Shown piece by piece: positions 1-9,498 of a stretch of DNA of 11,153 bases. Each line of letters opens with the position of its first letter. Positions within the stretch are counted from its first letter, which is position 1. The stretch spans positions 1-11,153 of the forward strand of contig JAHFCS010000027.1 of assembly GCA_023249395.1 (NCBI GenBank), given 5' to 3'. A program made the position numbers and the translations under genes. This DNA comes from Gemmatimonadota bacterium. GTDB lineage: Bacteria; Gemmatimonadota; Gemmatimonadetes; Gemmatimonadales; Gemmatimonadaceae. A model generated the notes under the pieces. The model saw only the letters and a list, made by a program, of their open reading frames with translations. It was not told the origin of the DNA and searched no databases.

Positions 1-28
1 AGCGTAATACGATTCCAGACTCGTCTGG

Positions 29-1495
29 ATGGCGGCGCTCATCGTCGCCGGCATCGGAGCATACATCATGTACGCCGCGCTCCCCGGAGTGAACTGGGGG
101 ATCTGGACGGCAGCCGCATCGCTCGGCCTCATCCTCGTGATGCGCGCGCATCGCACGCTCAACAGCTCCGTGATCCTCATGCTGGCGACCGCGACGATTC
201 TTGCCGCCGGCGCAGCCGTGTCCGCGGATCCCCTCATCGATGGACTCGTCTGCCTGGCGGTCATGCTCTTTCTTTCGCTGGCGATGCTGCTCACCATCGA
301 TTCCGGGCTCCGACGACTTTCTGCGACGTTTGTCGTCTTCGCCCCTTTTGTGGCCGCCGGAAATGCCCTCGCACAGTCATTCAAGCGACTGGTCGATTTG
401 ACACGGGTGTTCCACTCGACGCGCGCACGCGCCGGCGTTCGCGGGATCGTGATCACTGTCCCTGTGGTGATCTTCTTCGCACTGCTCCTCGCGAGTGCGG
501 ACCCGCTGTTCGCGCTCTGGCGCGACGAGATCGCGCGAATCATCGCGACATGGTCGTTCATCCCGCGCACAATCTTCTTCCTGGTGCTCCTCGTGGTGGT
601 CCTCGGCGCGTATAGCTTCGCGGCCTTAATGCCAGTTCAGCTCGGCTCACTACCAGTCGCTGGCCCAGCACAGGACAGCAACGAACGGCCGATCGGAGCG
701 ACCGAGCGCTTGATTCTCGTCTCCGCCGTAGCCGCGCTATTCTGGCTCTTCATCGCCGTCCAGCTCAGCTACCTCTTCGGCAACGCGCCCAGTATGCCCG
801 GCTCGGGAATCACTTTCGCCGAGTACGCCCGACGCGGGTTCGGTGAGCTCACGATCGTCGCGACATGCTCGGTGCTTCTCATTCTGGTGAGCGAGCGCTA
901 CGGAGGAGCGAACGGCCAAGCCGGCCGAGTGCGAGCGGTGACCATCGCGCTCCTCCTGGCGGTCGCTATTATCCTCGCGTCCGCATTTCATCGTGTGTCG
1001 TTGTACGAGGTGGCCTACGGCTACACCGTCTTGCGACTTTACGCCCAGGTGTACATGGTCGTGCTCGTCGCCGCGTTGATCGCGCTGACGGTCGGCGTCA
1101 TGCGTACGCTCGATACTGGAGTGTTGTTCAGGCAGATCTTCACCGTCGCCGTGGTAGCGTTCACCGTTCTCGTCTTCTGGAATCACGAGGCATGGATCGC
1201 TTCGGCGAATATCGACAGATCCGCGACAACCGGAAAACTGGACGCTGCCTACATCACGCAGCAGCTGTCCCCCAATGCGATTCCTGTGGTCGTCTCGCGC
1301 CTGGGGACGATCTCCGAGCCGATGCGGACCGAAGTCCGCGAAGCGATCGTCGCCCGCTACGGCAACGGCCCTCGCCTGCACCCGGACGAGTGGTTCGAAT
1401 GGAATCTCCGCCGGCGCCAGGCACGCGCGGCGCTCGCCACTCTCGGGCTTCCCCTTGTGACCGGCGTGCCGGTAGTGGTGCGCCCCGGGAACTGA
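29..1495 (+). CDS. DUF4173 (DUF4153-like) polytopic membrane protein
   Basis: This 488-residue protein is very hydrophobic, with roughly eleven or twelve candidate membrane helices spread over residues 3-390, followed by a soluble tail from about residue 404. The pattern LLASADPLF (about 153-161) after a helix, and the tail beginning LDAAYITQQLSPNAIP (404-419), match the DUF4173 family as I know it. That family has no established biochemical function, and some members lie near regulators or sensor genes. An in-frame stop at 5-7 and the lack of any other start codon before 29 fix ATG 29 as the start. No Shine-Dalgarno is visible there, and the upstream gene lies outside the window, so the start is less certain than the family. 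The tail is rich in Arg and Trp (EWFEWNLRRRQAR, about 454-466) and probably cytoplasmic. The gene converges on the M20 peptidase gene. Confidence 0.8.
   Translation: MAALIVAGIGAYIMYAALPGVNWGIWTAAASLGLILVMRAHRTLNSSVILMLATATILAAGAAVSADPLIDGLVCLAVMLFLSLAMLLTIDSGLRRLSATFVVFAPFVAAGNALAQSFKRLVDLTRVFHSTRARAGVRGIVITVPVVIFFALLLASADPLFALWRDEIARIIATWSFIPRTIFFLVLLVVVLGAYSFAALMPVQLGSLPVAGPAQDSNERPIGATERLILVSAVAALFWLFIAVQLSYLFGNAPSMPGSGITFAEYARRGFGELTIVATCSVLLILVSERYGGANGQAGRVRAVTIALLLAVAIILASAFHRVSLYEVAYGYTVLRLYAQVYMVVLVAALIALTVGVMRTLDTGVLFRQIFTVAVVAFTVLVFWNHEAWIASANIDRSATTGKLDAAYITQQLSPNAIPVVVSRLGTISEPMRTEVREAIVARYGNGPRLHPDEWFEWNLRRRQARAALATLGLPLVTGVPVVVRPGN
1460..1473. repeat. Perfect inverted repeat near the convergent gene ends
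   Basis: ACCGGC-GT-GCCGGT is a perfect 6 bp inverted repeat with a 2 bp spacer. It lies in the last codons of the DUF4173 gene and just past the stop of the convergent peptidase gene. As RNA it could form a 5 bp stem with a CGUG tetraloop on either strand. No U-tract follows on either strand, so it is not a standard intrinsic terminator. It may be only a GC-rich coding coincidence. Confidence 0.25.
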
Positions 1496-1506
1496 TCAGG
1501 AACGAC

Positions 1507-2895
1507 TTAAGGCTTCCCGTTCCTTCCGTACTCGTCCCACAACACGGCCATCGCGCTCATTCCTTTCCTGAAATTCTCCTCGCTTATCCACTCGTCGGGT
1601 GCGTGCGCATTTTCGCCGGGTAGTCCGAATCCCACGAGCAATACAGGCGTACCCAGTATTCGCTCGAAATCGCCGACCACCGGGATCGACCCGCCTTCGC
1701 CGACGATCACCGCATCACGCTCGAAGGCTGACTTGAGCGCGCGCCGCGCGGCGTCGTAGACCGGTCCGTCCAGCTCCGCTCTCCACGGTCGGCCGCCGTG
1801 CAGGTGCGTTACGGTGACGGTCACGCCCTCCGGCGCAACCCGCATCAGGTGCGCGTCCAGGAGCTTCTCGATCTCGGCTGGATCCTGATCGGGCACGAGT
1901 CTGCAGCTCACCTTTGCCATCGCTTTCGCCGGCAGGACGGTCTTCGCCCCTTCATCGGTATATCCGCTGAAGAGACCATTCACCTCGCATGTCGGGCGGG
2001 CCCAGAGCTGCTCGAGTACGCTGTATCCCTTCTCCCCGCCGAGCTTCGATACACCGATGTCCTTTCGGAAGTCTTCTTCATCGAACGGGAGCTTACGCAT
2101 CTGCTCGAGGATTCGCGGCTCCCAGACGCGCACCTTGTCGTAGAATCCGTCGATCGCGATGTGACCGTTCTCGTCATGCATGGTGGAGAGAATGCGGGCC
2201 AGCGCCATTGCCGGATTTACGACAGCGCCGCCATAGCTTCCTGAATGCAGGTCGCAGATGGGACCCTGAACGTCTATCTGGAAGTACGCCAGTCCGCGCA
2301 GCGATGAAAGAATCGACGGCTGGCCCGGAGCGAACATCGCCGAGTCCGAGATCACCGCCACGTCCGCTTTGAGAAGCTCCTCATTCTCGCTGATGAATCG
2401 TTCGAGGTTCGCGCTCCCGACCTCCTCCTCACCTTCGGCGATCAGGACGATGTTGAGAGGAAGAGTCTTCCGGGTGGCGAGATGTGCCTCGAGTGCCTTT
2501 ACGTGTAGAAAGAGCTGCCCTTTATCGTCCACCGACCCACGGCCGTAGATCTTTCCATCGCGCACCGTCGGCTCAAAGGGCGGTGACGTCCATAGATCGA
2601 GCGGCTCAGCCGGCTGGACGTCGTAATGACCGTAAACGAGGGCCGTGGGGGCGCCCGGAGCGCCTCGCCACTCGCCCACCACGATGGGATGACCTGATGT
2701 CGGATGGATACGCGCAGTCATGCCGGCCTTTTCCAGCGACTGCCTCAGCCACTCGGCCGCACGGGCGGTGTCTGCGTTGTGCTCCGACCTGGCGCTCACG
2801 CTCGGTATTCGCAGGAACTCGAACAGCTCGTCGTGGATTCGCGCATCGTTCTGCGCGAGATAGCTTTCGAGGTCCGAAGGGACGGCTGATTTCAT
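1507..2895 (-). CDS. M20 family metallopeptidase (dipeptidase)
   Basis: A 462-residue di-zinc M20 peptidase of the carnosinase/PepV-like dipeptidase type, expected to hydrolyse dipeptides in the cytoplasm. Visible active-site elements, in order, are GHYDVQP (89-95, metal ligand His90), GSVDDKGQ (120-127, bridging Asp123), EGEEEVGS (154-161, catalytic Glu157 and metal Glu158), ISDSAMF (third metal-site Asp) and a late ENAHAPDEW (metal His). The middle section fits the dimerisation lid domain, and the length is normal for the family. I chose ATG at 2895 because MKSAVPSDLESYL is a typical N terminus. An in-frame ATG at 2973 would add 26 mostly polar and basic residues not expected in the family. 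No signal peptide is seen. The exact substrate cannot be read from sequence. The gene is divergent from the Nudix gene and convergent with the DUF4173 gene. Confidence 0.93.
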   Translation of the reverse strand: MKSAVPSDLESYLAQNDARIHDELFEFLRIPSVSARSEHNADTARAAEWLRQSLEKAGMTARIHPTSGHPIVVGEWRGAPGAPTALVYGHYDVQPAEPLDLWTSPPFEPTVRDGKIYGRGSVDDKGQLFLHVKALEAHLATRKTLPLNIVLIAEGEEEVGSANLERFISENEELLKADVAVISDSAMFAPGQPSILSSLRGLAYFQIDVQGPICDLHSGSYGGAVVNPAMALARILSTMHDENGHIAIDGFYDKVRVWEPRILEQMRKLPFDEEDFRKDIGVSKLGGEKGYSVLEQLWARPTCEVNGLFSGYTDEGAKTVLPAKAMAKVSCRLVPDQDPAEIEKLLDAHLMRVAPEGVTVTVTHLHGGRPWRAELDGPVYDAARRALKSAFERDAVIVGEGGSIPVVGDFERILGTPVLLVGFGLPGENAHAPDEWISEENFRKGMSAMAVLWDEYGRNGKP

Positions 2896-3039
2896 CGTTA
2901 AATGATCCGTGTTTGTCGTCGGTAGTCTTTTTCTTCTGCTGGTTTGTCTTGGGACAGGGTCCCGATTCGGCAAGAGGTCTTACACGGCCCGCCGCCGACT
3001 GCGGCATGAAACTAACGCTCAGACGGAGCTGTTGCCTGC
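2896..3039. promoter_or_regulatory. Divergent intergenic region (M20 peptidase / Nudix unit)
   Basis: These 144 bp separate two divergent starts and must hold the promoter of the peptidase gene and probably that of the Nudix-yyaL unit. I could not find a well-spaced -35/-10 pair on either strand. The one visible element is a short inverted repeat, GGGAC-AGG-GTCCC, at 2951-2963, which could be an operator or chance. GGAG at 3025-3028, 11 nt before ATG 3040, is a weakly placed ribosome binding site for the Nudix gene. Confidence 0.4.
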
Positions 3040-3495
3040 ATGACGAGAGTTCGGAGCAGGATTCCCACGCAAATATTGGTCTCCGCGGGCGGAATCGTCT
3101 TTCGTCCAATCGCTGGCGGTAGTGCGGAAGTAGTGCTGATCTCGGTCGGGGCTCCGCCGCGATGGCAGCTACCGAAAGGGCTGGTTGATGTAGGCGAGAC
3201 ACCGGAGGTTGCCGCCTTGCGCGAAGTGCGTGAAGAGGCCGGTATCGACGCGACAATTCTCGATAAGATGAAGACGGTCGAGTACTGGTACCAGTCCACG
3301 GCTGCTGGAAAGCGTGTCCGATATCACAAGTTCGTTCACTTCTTTCTGATGAGATACGTCGCGGGTGACGTTGCAGACCACGACGATGAAGTGAATGAAG
3401 CGCGTTGGGTGGAAATCGGACAAGCGCTCGAGCTCATCGCCTTCAAGAGTGAGCGCGCGGTGCTCGAGGAGGCAACGGGCTACATATTGCGGTAG
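3040..3495 (+). CDS. Nudix hydrolase
   Basis: A 151-residue single-domain Nudix hydrolase. The Nudix box spans residues 47-69 and fits GX5EX7REUXEEXGU exactly: Gly47, Glu53, then REVREEAGI at 61-69, where the Glu residues bind the metal ions. The preceding WQLPKG (42-47) is typical of the diadenosine polyphosphate and related nucleoside-diphosphate-linked hydrolase branch. The tail has the usual pattern in which a Trp-Val (about 127) closes the substrate pocket. The likely reaction is Mg-dependent cleavage of a nucleoside diphosphate linked to another moiety, in the cytoplasm. Ap4A-type, ADP-ribose or similar substrates cannot be separated from sequence alone. ATG 3040 follows GGAG at 3025-3028. 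It is the first gene of a three-gene unit, with its stop 5 nt before the yyaL-like start. Confidence 0.9.
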   Translation: MTRVRSRIPTQILVSAGGIVFRPIAGGSAEVVLISVGAPPRWQLPKGLVDVGETPEVAALREVREEAGIDATILDKMKTVEYWYQSTAAGKRVRYHKFVHFFLMRYVAGDVADHDDEVNEARWVEIGQALELIAFKSERAVLEEATGYILR

Positions 3496-3500
3496 TCACG

Positions 3501-5567
<2,067 letters not shown>

Positions 5568-5568
5568 A

Positions 5569-5994
5569 ATGGAGAGATCCAACCGCATCGCCCAGGTCTA
5601 CGGATATGCCGTTTGCCTCGTCGCAATCATCACCTTTCTCATTGCCGCCGCGGCGATCGTCAACGCGGCATTCAATCTGAGTGATCCCTTGCGCGCGGAG
5701 GGATTCGGGCGAGGTGCTTCGCTGACCTCGTTCGCCGCATATAAGCGCGAGCAGATGCAGCGAGCCCCCGCGCCTGCAAAAGCACCCAACTCCGCGGGCG
5801 GTGATTCCGTCGCGGCTGCACCGAACGACAAAGAGCTTCGACAGATGTTCGACGATGAGCGCCTGGATCAGATCGGCAACGTCCGCTTCCGATCGATGAG
5901 AACGCTGGTCGCCAGCTTGCTGATGATCGTCATCGCGTCCGGCCTCTTCTTCACGCACTGGCGATGGCTGCGGCGGGAGGACCTGAAGTCCTGA
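5569..5994 (+). CDS. Two-helix membrane protein of unknown function
   Basis: I do not recognise a named family. The 141-residue product has two clear hydrophobic segments, at about 11-35 and 112-129. They flank a loop of some 75 residues with an Ala/Pro-rich stretch (about 66-85) and an acidic patch (DKELRQMFDDERLD, 87-100). The basic ends (MERSNR and WRWLRRED) suggest both termini are cytoplasmic with the loop outside; this is inferred from the positive-inside rule. The start at 5569 is set by GGAGG at 5559-5563 and sits 1 nt after the yyaL stop. The open frame continues upstream to about 5248, but that part is out of frame with yyaL and not plausible protein. It is the last gene of the Nudix-yyaL unit and converges on nadC. 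No catalytic motif is visible. Confidence 0.82.
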   Translation: MERSNRIAQVYGYAVCLVAIITFLIAAAAIVNAAFNLSDPLRAEGFGRGASLTSFAAYKREQMQRAPAPAKAPNSAGGDSVAAAPNDKELRQMFDDERLDQIGNVRFRSMRTLVASLLMIVIASGLFFTHWRWLRREDLKS

Positions 5995-6014
5995 CCGGAG
6001 CAAAACCGTCGTTA

Positions 6015-6040
6015 CGCGATTCTGGATCTCCGAGATCGCG
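6015..6040. terminator. Possible weak hairpin between convergent transcripts
   Basis: The 48 bp gap between the small membrane gene and nadC holds two overlapping dyads. The outer one is CGCGAT (6015-6020) with ATCGCG (6035-6040). The inner one is GATCT (6025-6029) with AGATC (6033-6037) around a CCG loop. They share bases, so only one can form at a time. No U-tract follows on the plus strand. On the minus strand a TTTT comes only about 20 nt after the inner hairpin. A bidirectional terminator is plausible from position but not proven. Confidence 0.3.
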
Positions 6041-6042
6041 AC

Positions 6043-6948
6043 TTATTCGAAGTCGAGCGCCAAGTCCATCGCTTTCGTCGAATGCGTCAGCGCACCAACC
6101 GAGATCCAGTCCACGCCTGACTCGGCGATCGATCGAACTCTTTCGAGCGTTACTCCGCCCGATGCTTCGGTCACCGCCCGGCCGTTCACGATCTCGACTG
6201 CTTCCCTCATCATCGAATCCGACATGTTGTCGAGCATTATCACGTCCGCCTCCGCTATCAGCGCGGAGCGTACCTGATCGAGGCTGTTGCACTCCACCTC
6301 CACGCGGGTATCCGCGGGAGCGGCTTCACGTGCCCGTCGCACCGCGAGCTCGACGTCGCCATTGAGCGCTGCCAGGTGGTTGTCCTTGATGAGAACGGCA
6401 GAGGAAAGATCCATCCGGTGGTTTAGACCACCGCCTGCACGAACCGCGTACTTTTCCAGGCGACGCCAGCCCGGTGTCGTCTTCCGGGTGTCGAGAATCT
6501 TCGCACCCGTGCCCTTCACCGCGTCCACGTAACGGGCCGTCAGCGACGCGATTCCCGACAGATGCTGCAGGAAATTGAGCGCTACACGTTCCGCCGAGAG
6601 CAACCCGCGGGCGTGGCCGGTGATGAACACCACCGACGTGGACGTCCGCACGCGCTGTCCGTCCCGCACCGAAGTGCGGACCGACGCCTTCGGATCGCGC
6701 TGCCGAAACGCCTCACGCACCAGCGGAATTCCCGCAATCACGCCCCACTCGCGAGCGACGATCGCAGCATGCGCGCGACGGTCAGAAACGATCGTGGCAA
6801 TGCTCGTGATGTCGTTTGTCGCCGCGTCCTCGTCGAGAGCATCGCGCACCAGTGTGGTCGTCATCAGGCGCGCATACGGAAACCGGAGCCCTCTCACTGG
6901 CGCGAAGCCCCGCTCGGCAAGCGCTATCACCCGCCTGCTTCGCTTCAT
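6043..6948 (-). CDS. nadC: Nicotinate-nucleotide pyrophosphorylase (carboxylating), quinolinate phosphoribosyltransferase
   Basis: This enzyme converts quinolinate and PRPP to nicotinate mononucleotide, CO2 and pyrophosphate, the third step of de novo NAD synthesis. Family blocks are all present: ERVALNFLQHLSGIA (120-134), DTRKTTPGWR (153-162), EKYAVR-GGG-NHR (165-178), KDNH (188-191), VEVEC (216-220), MLDN (238-241), EASGGV (261-266) and SVGALTHS (283-290). Together these supply the Arg, Lys, His, Glu and Asp residues that bind quinolinate and PRPP. The protein is 301 residues long, slightly over the usual 270-290. Starting at Met29 (nt 6864) would give 273, but no ribosome binding site is seen there. 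ATG 6948 overlaps the nadA stop by ATGA and has AGAGG about 10 nt upstream, so I keep the longer form. It is the last gene of nadBAC. Confidence 0.95.
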   Translation of the reverse strand: MKRSRRVIALAERGFAPVRGLRFPYARLMTTTLVRDALDEDAATNDITSIATIVSDRRAHAAIVAREWGVIAGIPLVREAFRQRDPKASVRTSVRDGQRVRTSTSVVFITGHARGLLSAERVALNFLQHLSGIASLTARYVDAVKGTGAKILDTRKTTPGWRRLEKYAVRAGGGLNHRMDLSSAVLIKDNHLAALNGDVELAVRRAREAAPADTRVEVECNSLDQVRSALIAEADVIMLDNMSDSMMREAVEIVNGRAVTEASGGVTLERVRSIAESGVDWISVGALTHSTKAMDLALDFE

Positions 6949-7985
6949 TCCCCCGGATCCTCTGTAGTTTCCGGCTTTGGCGAGAGTGGCCTGTTGCCTC
7001 CAATCGCAATCATCCGCTCGATCGCCTTGCGTGCGCGGGCAGAGGTCTCGGGGTCAACGGTGATGTGATGCTCGAGTCGCTCGAGCGATCTCAAAACTTT
7101 CGGAAGAGTCGTGACTTTCATGAACGCGCAGACGGCAAGTTCGTTGGCCGGGAAGAATGTCTTTGTCGGATTCTCGCGCCTCAGCCGGTGAAGGATTCCC
7201 ACTTCCGTTGCGACTATGAATTCATTTGCATCCGAGATGCGGGGCCTGTTGATCATCCCTTCGGTCGAAAGAATCTGCACCCCCTCGGGATCTACGTCGC
7301 CCGCTGATACCGCTTCGACGGCGCTGGTTGCACACCCGCATTCGGGGTGAATCAGGAATTCCGCCCCGGGATGCAATGCGCGCTGGTGATTGATGTTCTC
7401 CGGATCAATCCCGGCGTGGACGTGACATTCGCCCATCCAGACATGCATGTTCCTCCGCCCGGTGACGCGCCGTACATGAGCGCCAAGGAACATGTCGGGA
7501 AGAAAGAGGACGTCCCGGTCCTCCGGGATGGAGTTCACTATCTCCACCGCGTTCCCCGACGTACAGCAGTAATCGCTCTCCGCCTTCACTTCGGCAGTGG
7601 TGTTGACGTACGAGACAACCGCTGCCCCTGGATGCTCGGCTTTCCACTCGCGCAGCTGGTCACCGTCGATCGTTGCGGCGAGTGAGCAACCAGCGGCCAG
7701 ATCGGGAAGGAGAACCATCTTGTTCGGCGACAGGATTGCCGCCGTCTCGGCCATGAAGTGCACGCCGCAGAACACGATCACCTGGGCGTCGGTCTTTGCC
7801 GCCTCGCGGCTCAGACCGAGCGAGTCCCCCACGAAATCGGCGACATCCTGCACTTCAGGTCGTTGATAGTTGTGCGCGAGGATCACCGCGTTCCGCTTGG
7901 TCGCGAGTCTCTTGATCCTCGCCTGCAGATCCGCGACTTCCCGCGTGGTCGATGCCGTCCTTCGCCCCATGAGTGATGTCGTCAT
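6945..7985 (-). CDS. nadA: Quinolinate synthase
   Basis: This [4Fe-4S] enzyme condenses iminoaspartate with dihydroxyacetone phosphate to quinolinate. The 346-residue protein has HNYQRPEVQDVADFVGDS (38-55), CGVHFMAET (73-81), PDLAAGCSLA (94-103), YVNTTAEVKA (126-135), GECHVH (185-190), HPECGC (213-218), STEGM (240-244) and CAFMK (286-290). The probable cluster ligands are Cys100, Cys187 and Cys286. Their spacing is close to that of the three ligand cysteines in E. coli NadA as I recall it, and Cys216 is also conserved in position. The length matches E. coli NadA. ATG 7985 lies 1 nt after the nadB stop. Met6 (nt 7970) is a possible alternative start. The ribosome binding site is weak at both, so coupling to nadB is likely. 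The 3' end overlaps nadC by 4 nt. Confidence 0.96.
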   Translation of the reverse strand: MTTSLMGRRTASTTREVADLQARIKRLATKRNAVILAHNYQRPEVQDVADFVGDSLGLSREAAKTDAQVIVFCGVHFMAETAAILSPNKMVLLPDLAAGCSLAATIDGDQLREWKAEHPGAAVVSYVNTTAEVKAESDYCCTSGNAVEIVNSIPEDRDVLFLPDMFLGAHVRRVTGRRNMHVWMGECHVHAGIDPENINHQRALHPGAEFLIHPECGCATSAVEAVSAGDVDPEGVQILSTEGMINRPRISDANEFIVATEVGILHRLRRENPTKTFFPANELAVCAFMKVTTLPKVLRSLERLEHHITVDPETSARARKAIERMIAIGGNRPLSPKPETTEDPGE

Positions 7986-7986
7986 A

Positions 7987-9498
7987 TCACCATTCTATGT
8001 GCCTGCCACGCCATTTGCGCTTCGAGTGTGGGAAATCGCTGCGATAGTGGCCACCGCGGGATTCCTTTCTCATCAACGCCGCTTCGGCGATGAGACGCGC
8101 CGTTTCCACCATGTTCGCTTCTTCGGTCGCGCCGATGGGTAGTCGCTGCTCGATCGCCGACAAAACCGACAGGCATTCGCGCAGTCCCTTTGCCGTCCGT
8201 GCAATCCCGGCGTGCTCCCACATCACACTCCGGACGTCGTCGGCCGCCACCTGGGCGGCGCCGCGGTCGATCAGCGGCGGTGCATCCCAGCTCTTCTTGC
8301 GCGGCGCGCCTTTGAGCGGCGACCTGGCGATCATGTCGCGGGCAACCCGCTCCGCGAATACGAGCCCTTCGAGCAGCGAGTTCGATGCCAGGCGGTTTGC
8401 CCCGTGAACGCCCGTGCGCGAGACCTCTCCGCACGCGTACAGTCGCTCCAGTGTCGAACGCCCCGTCAAGTCAGTGACGATGCCGCCCATCATGTAGTGC
8501 GCGGCGGGAATCACGGGAATCAGGTCCTTTTCCGGATTGATGCCGCGTGCCCCGCATATCACGAAGATACCAGGAAAGCGCTTTCTGAACGAAGCGCCGA
8601 GCATCCGCGCATCGAGCCATACTCTGCTTCCCCGCGCTCGCTCGCGAAAGATTTCCCGTGCTACCACGTCGCGCGGTGCCAGCTCTGCCAGTCTGTGGCG
8701 CTTCAGCATGAAGCGCACACCGGCGTCGTTAAGAAGCACCGCGCCTTCGCCACGCACTGCTTCGGAGATCAGAGCCAGTGGATTCTCCGGCGTCTCGAGC
8801 GCTGTCGGATGAAACTGGACGAACTCCATGTCGGCCAGTCGCACGCCGGCCCGATGGGCGATGGCGTATCCATCGCCTGTCGCCACCTGCGGATTGGTCG
8901 TGTAGCGATAAACCTGTCCGCATCCGCCGGTGGCGAGCACAGTCGCATCTGCAATGATGTCGACGGGCGCGCCGGCGATAGTCGCGCGGACTCCGTGACA
9001 GCGGCCACCGGCGACGATCAGATCGAGCACCCGCGTACGCTCCATCACTGTGATCCGCTTACTGTTGGTGACGCGATCGATCAGCGTCCGCGCCACCTCA
9101 GCTCCGGTCTGATCGCCGTGCGCGTGAACTATCCGCCGTCGTGAGTGCGCTGCTTCACGGCCCAGCTTGAAATTCCCTCCGGGCTCGAGGTCGAAACGAG
9201 CGCCCGCGGTTTGCAACTCACGCACGCGCGCCGGTCCCTCTTCCACCAGGATCTCCACCGCTTTTGAGTCGCACAGCGCGGCGCCGGCTGCAAGCGTGTC
9301 GCGCCTGTGAAGCTCGGGAGAATCTCCAGCGCCGAGCGCCGCCGCGATTCCACCCTGAGCATAGGCTGTCGCGCTGTCGAACAGCGACCGTTTGGTCAAC
9401 ACCGTCACGTGACCTTCGGACGATGCCCGGAGCGCCGTGTGGAGCCCTGCAACGCCGCTTCCAACAACAAGAAAGCGTGTTCGGATACGCTCTGGCAT
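7987..9498 (-). CDS. nadB: L-aspartate oxidase
   Basis: This FAD enzyme oxidises L-aspartate to iminoaspartate, the first committed step of bacterial NAD synthesis, with oxygen or fumarate as electron acceptor. The 503-residue protein has the dinucleotide fold GSGVAG (13-18), ATAYAQGGIAA (43-53), the FAD-contacting ATGG (189-192), QFHPTAL (228-234), the catalytic Arg region RDVVARE (276-282), HYMMGGI (334-340) and GVHGANRLASNSLLEGL (363-379). It ends in the usual helical tail with SRGGHYRSDFP (480-490). It is somewhat shorter than the roughly 540 residues of E. coli NadB, mostly at the C terminus, but no core motif is missing. Succinate dehydrogenase flavoprotein is a relative, but the aspartate oxidase tail and the nadA-nadC neighbours decide the call. 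ATG 9498 has only a poor ribosome binding site. It is the first gene of nadBAC. Confidence 0.96.
   Translation of the reverse strand: MPERIRTRFLVVGSGVAGLHTALRASSEGHVTVLTKRSLFDSATAYAQGGIAAALGAGDSPELHRRDTLAAGAALCDSKAVEILVEEGPARVRELQTAGARFDLEPGGNFKLGREAAHSRRRIVHAHGDQTGAEVARTLIDRVTNSKRITVMERTRVLDLIVAGGRCHGVRATIAGAPVDIIADATVLATGGCGQVYRYTTNPQVATGDGYAIAHRAGVRLADMEFVQFHPTALETPENPLALISEAVRGEGAVLLNDAGVRFMLKRHRLAELAPRDVVAREIFRERARGSRVWLDARMLGASFRKRFPGIFVICGARGINPEKDLIPVIPAAHYMMGGIVTDLTGRSTLERLYACGEVSRTGVHGANRLASNSLLEGLVFAERVARDMIARSPLKGAPRKKSWDAPPLIDRGAAQVAADDVRSVMWEHAGIARTAKGLRECLSVLSAIEQRLPIGATEEANMVETARLIAEAALMRKESRGGHYRSDFPHSKRKWRGRHIEW

Noticed and set aside
865..1623. Long plus-strand open frame overlapping the DUF4173 gene
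   Set aside because: Its product is Arg-rich and low in normal protein character, as expected from an alternative frame of GC-rich coding DNA.
2951..2963. GGGAC-AGG-GTCCC dyad as an operator or terminator
   Set aside because: A 5 bp arm is expected by chance in GC-rich DNA, there is no U-tract, and no promoter could be placed beside it.
2896..2973. 26-residue N-terminal extension of the M20 peptidase
   Set aside because: The added residues are basic and polar, unlike the family or a signal peptide, and would use up the divergent promoter region.
2606..3256. 216-codon minus-strand open frame across the divergent region and Nudix gene
   Set aside because: The product is extremely Arg-rich with no domain and runs antisense to a Nudix gene with an exact signature.
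8212..9144. 310-codon plus-strand open frame opposite nadB
   Set aside because: It is fully antisense to a clear aspartate oxidase with every family motif. The open frame is a by-product of GC-rich codon use.
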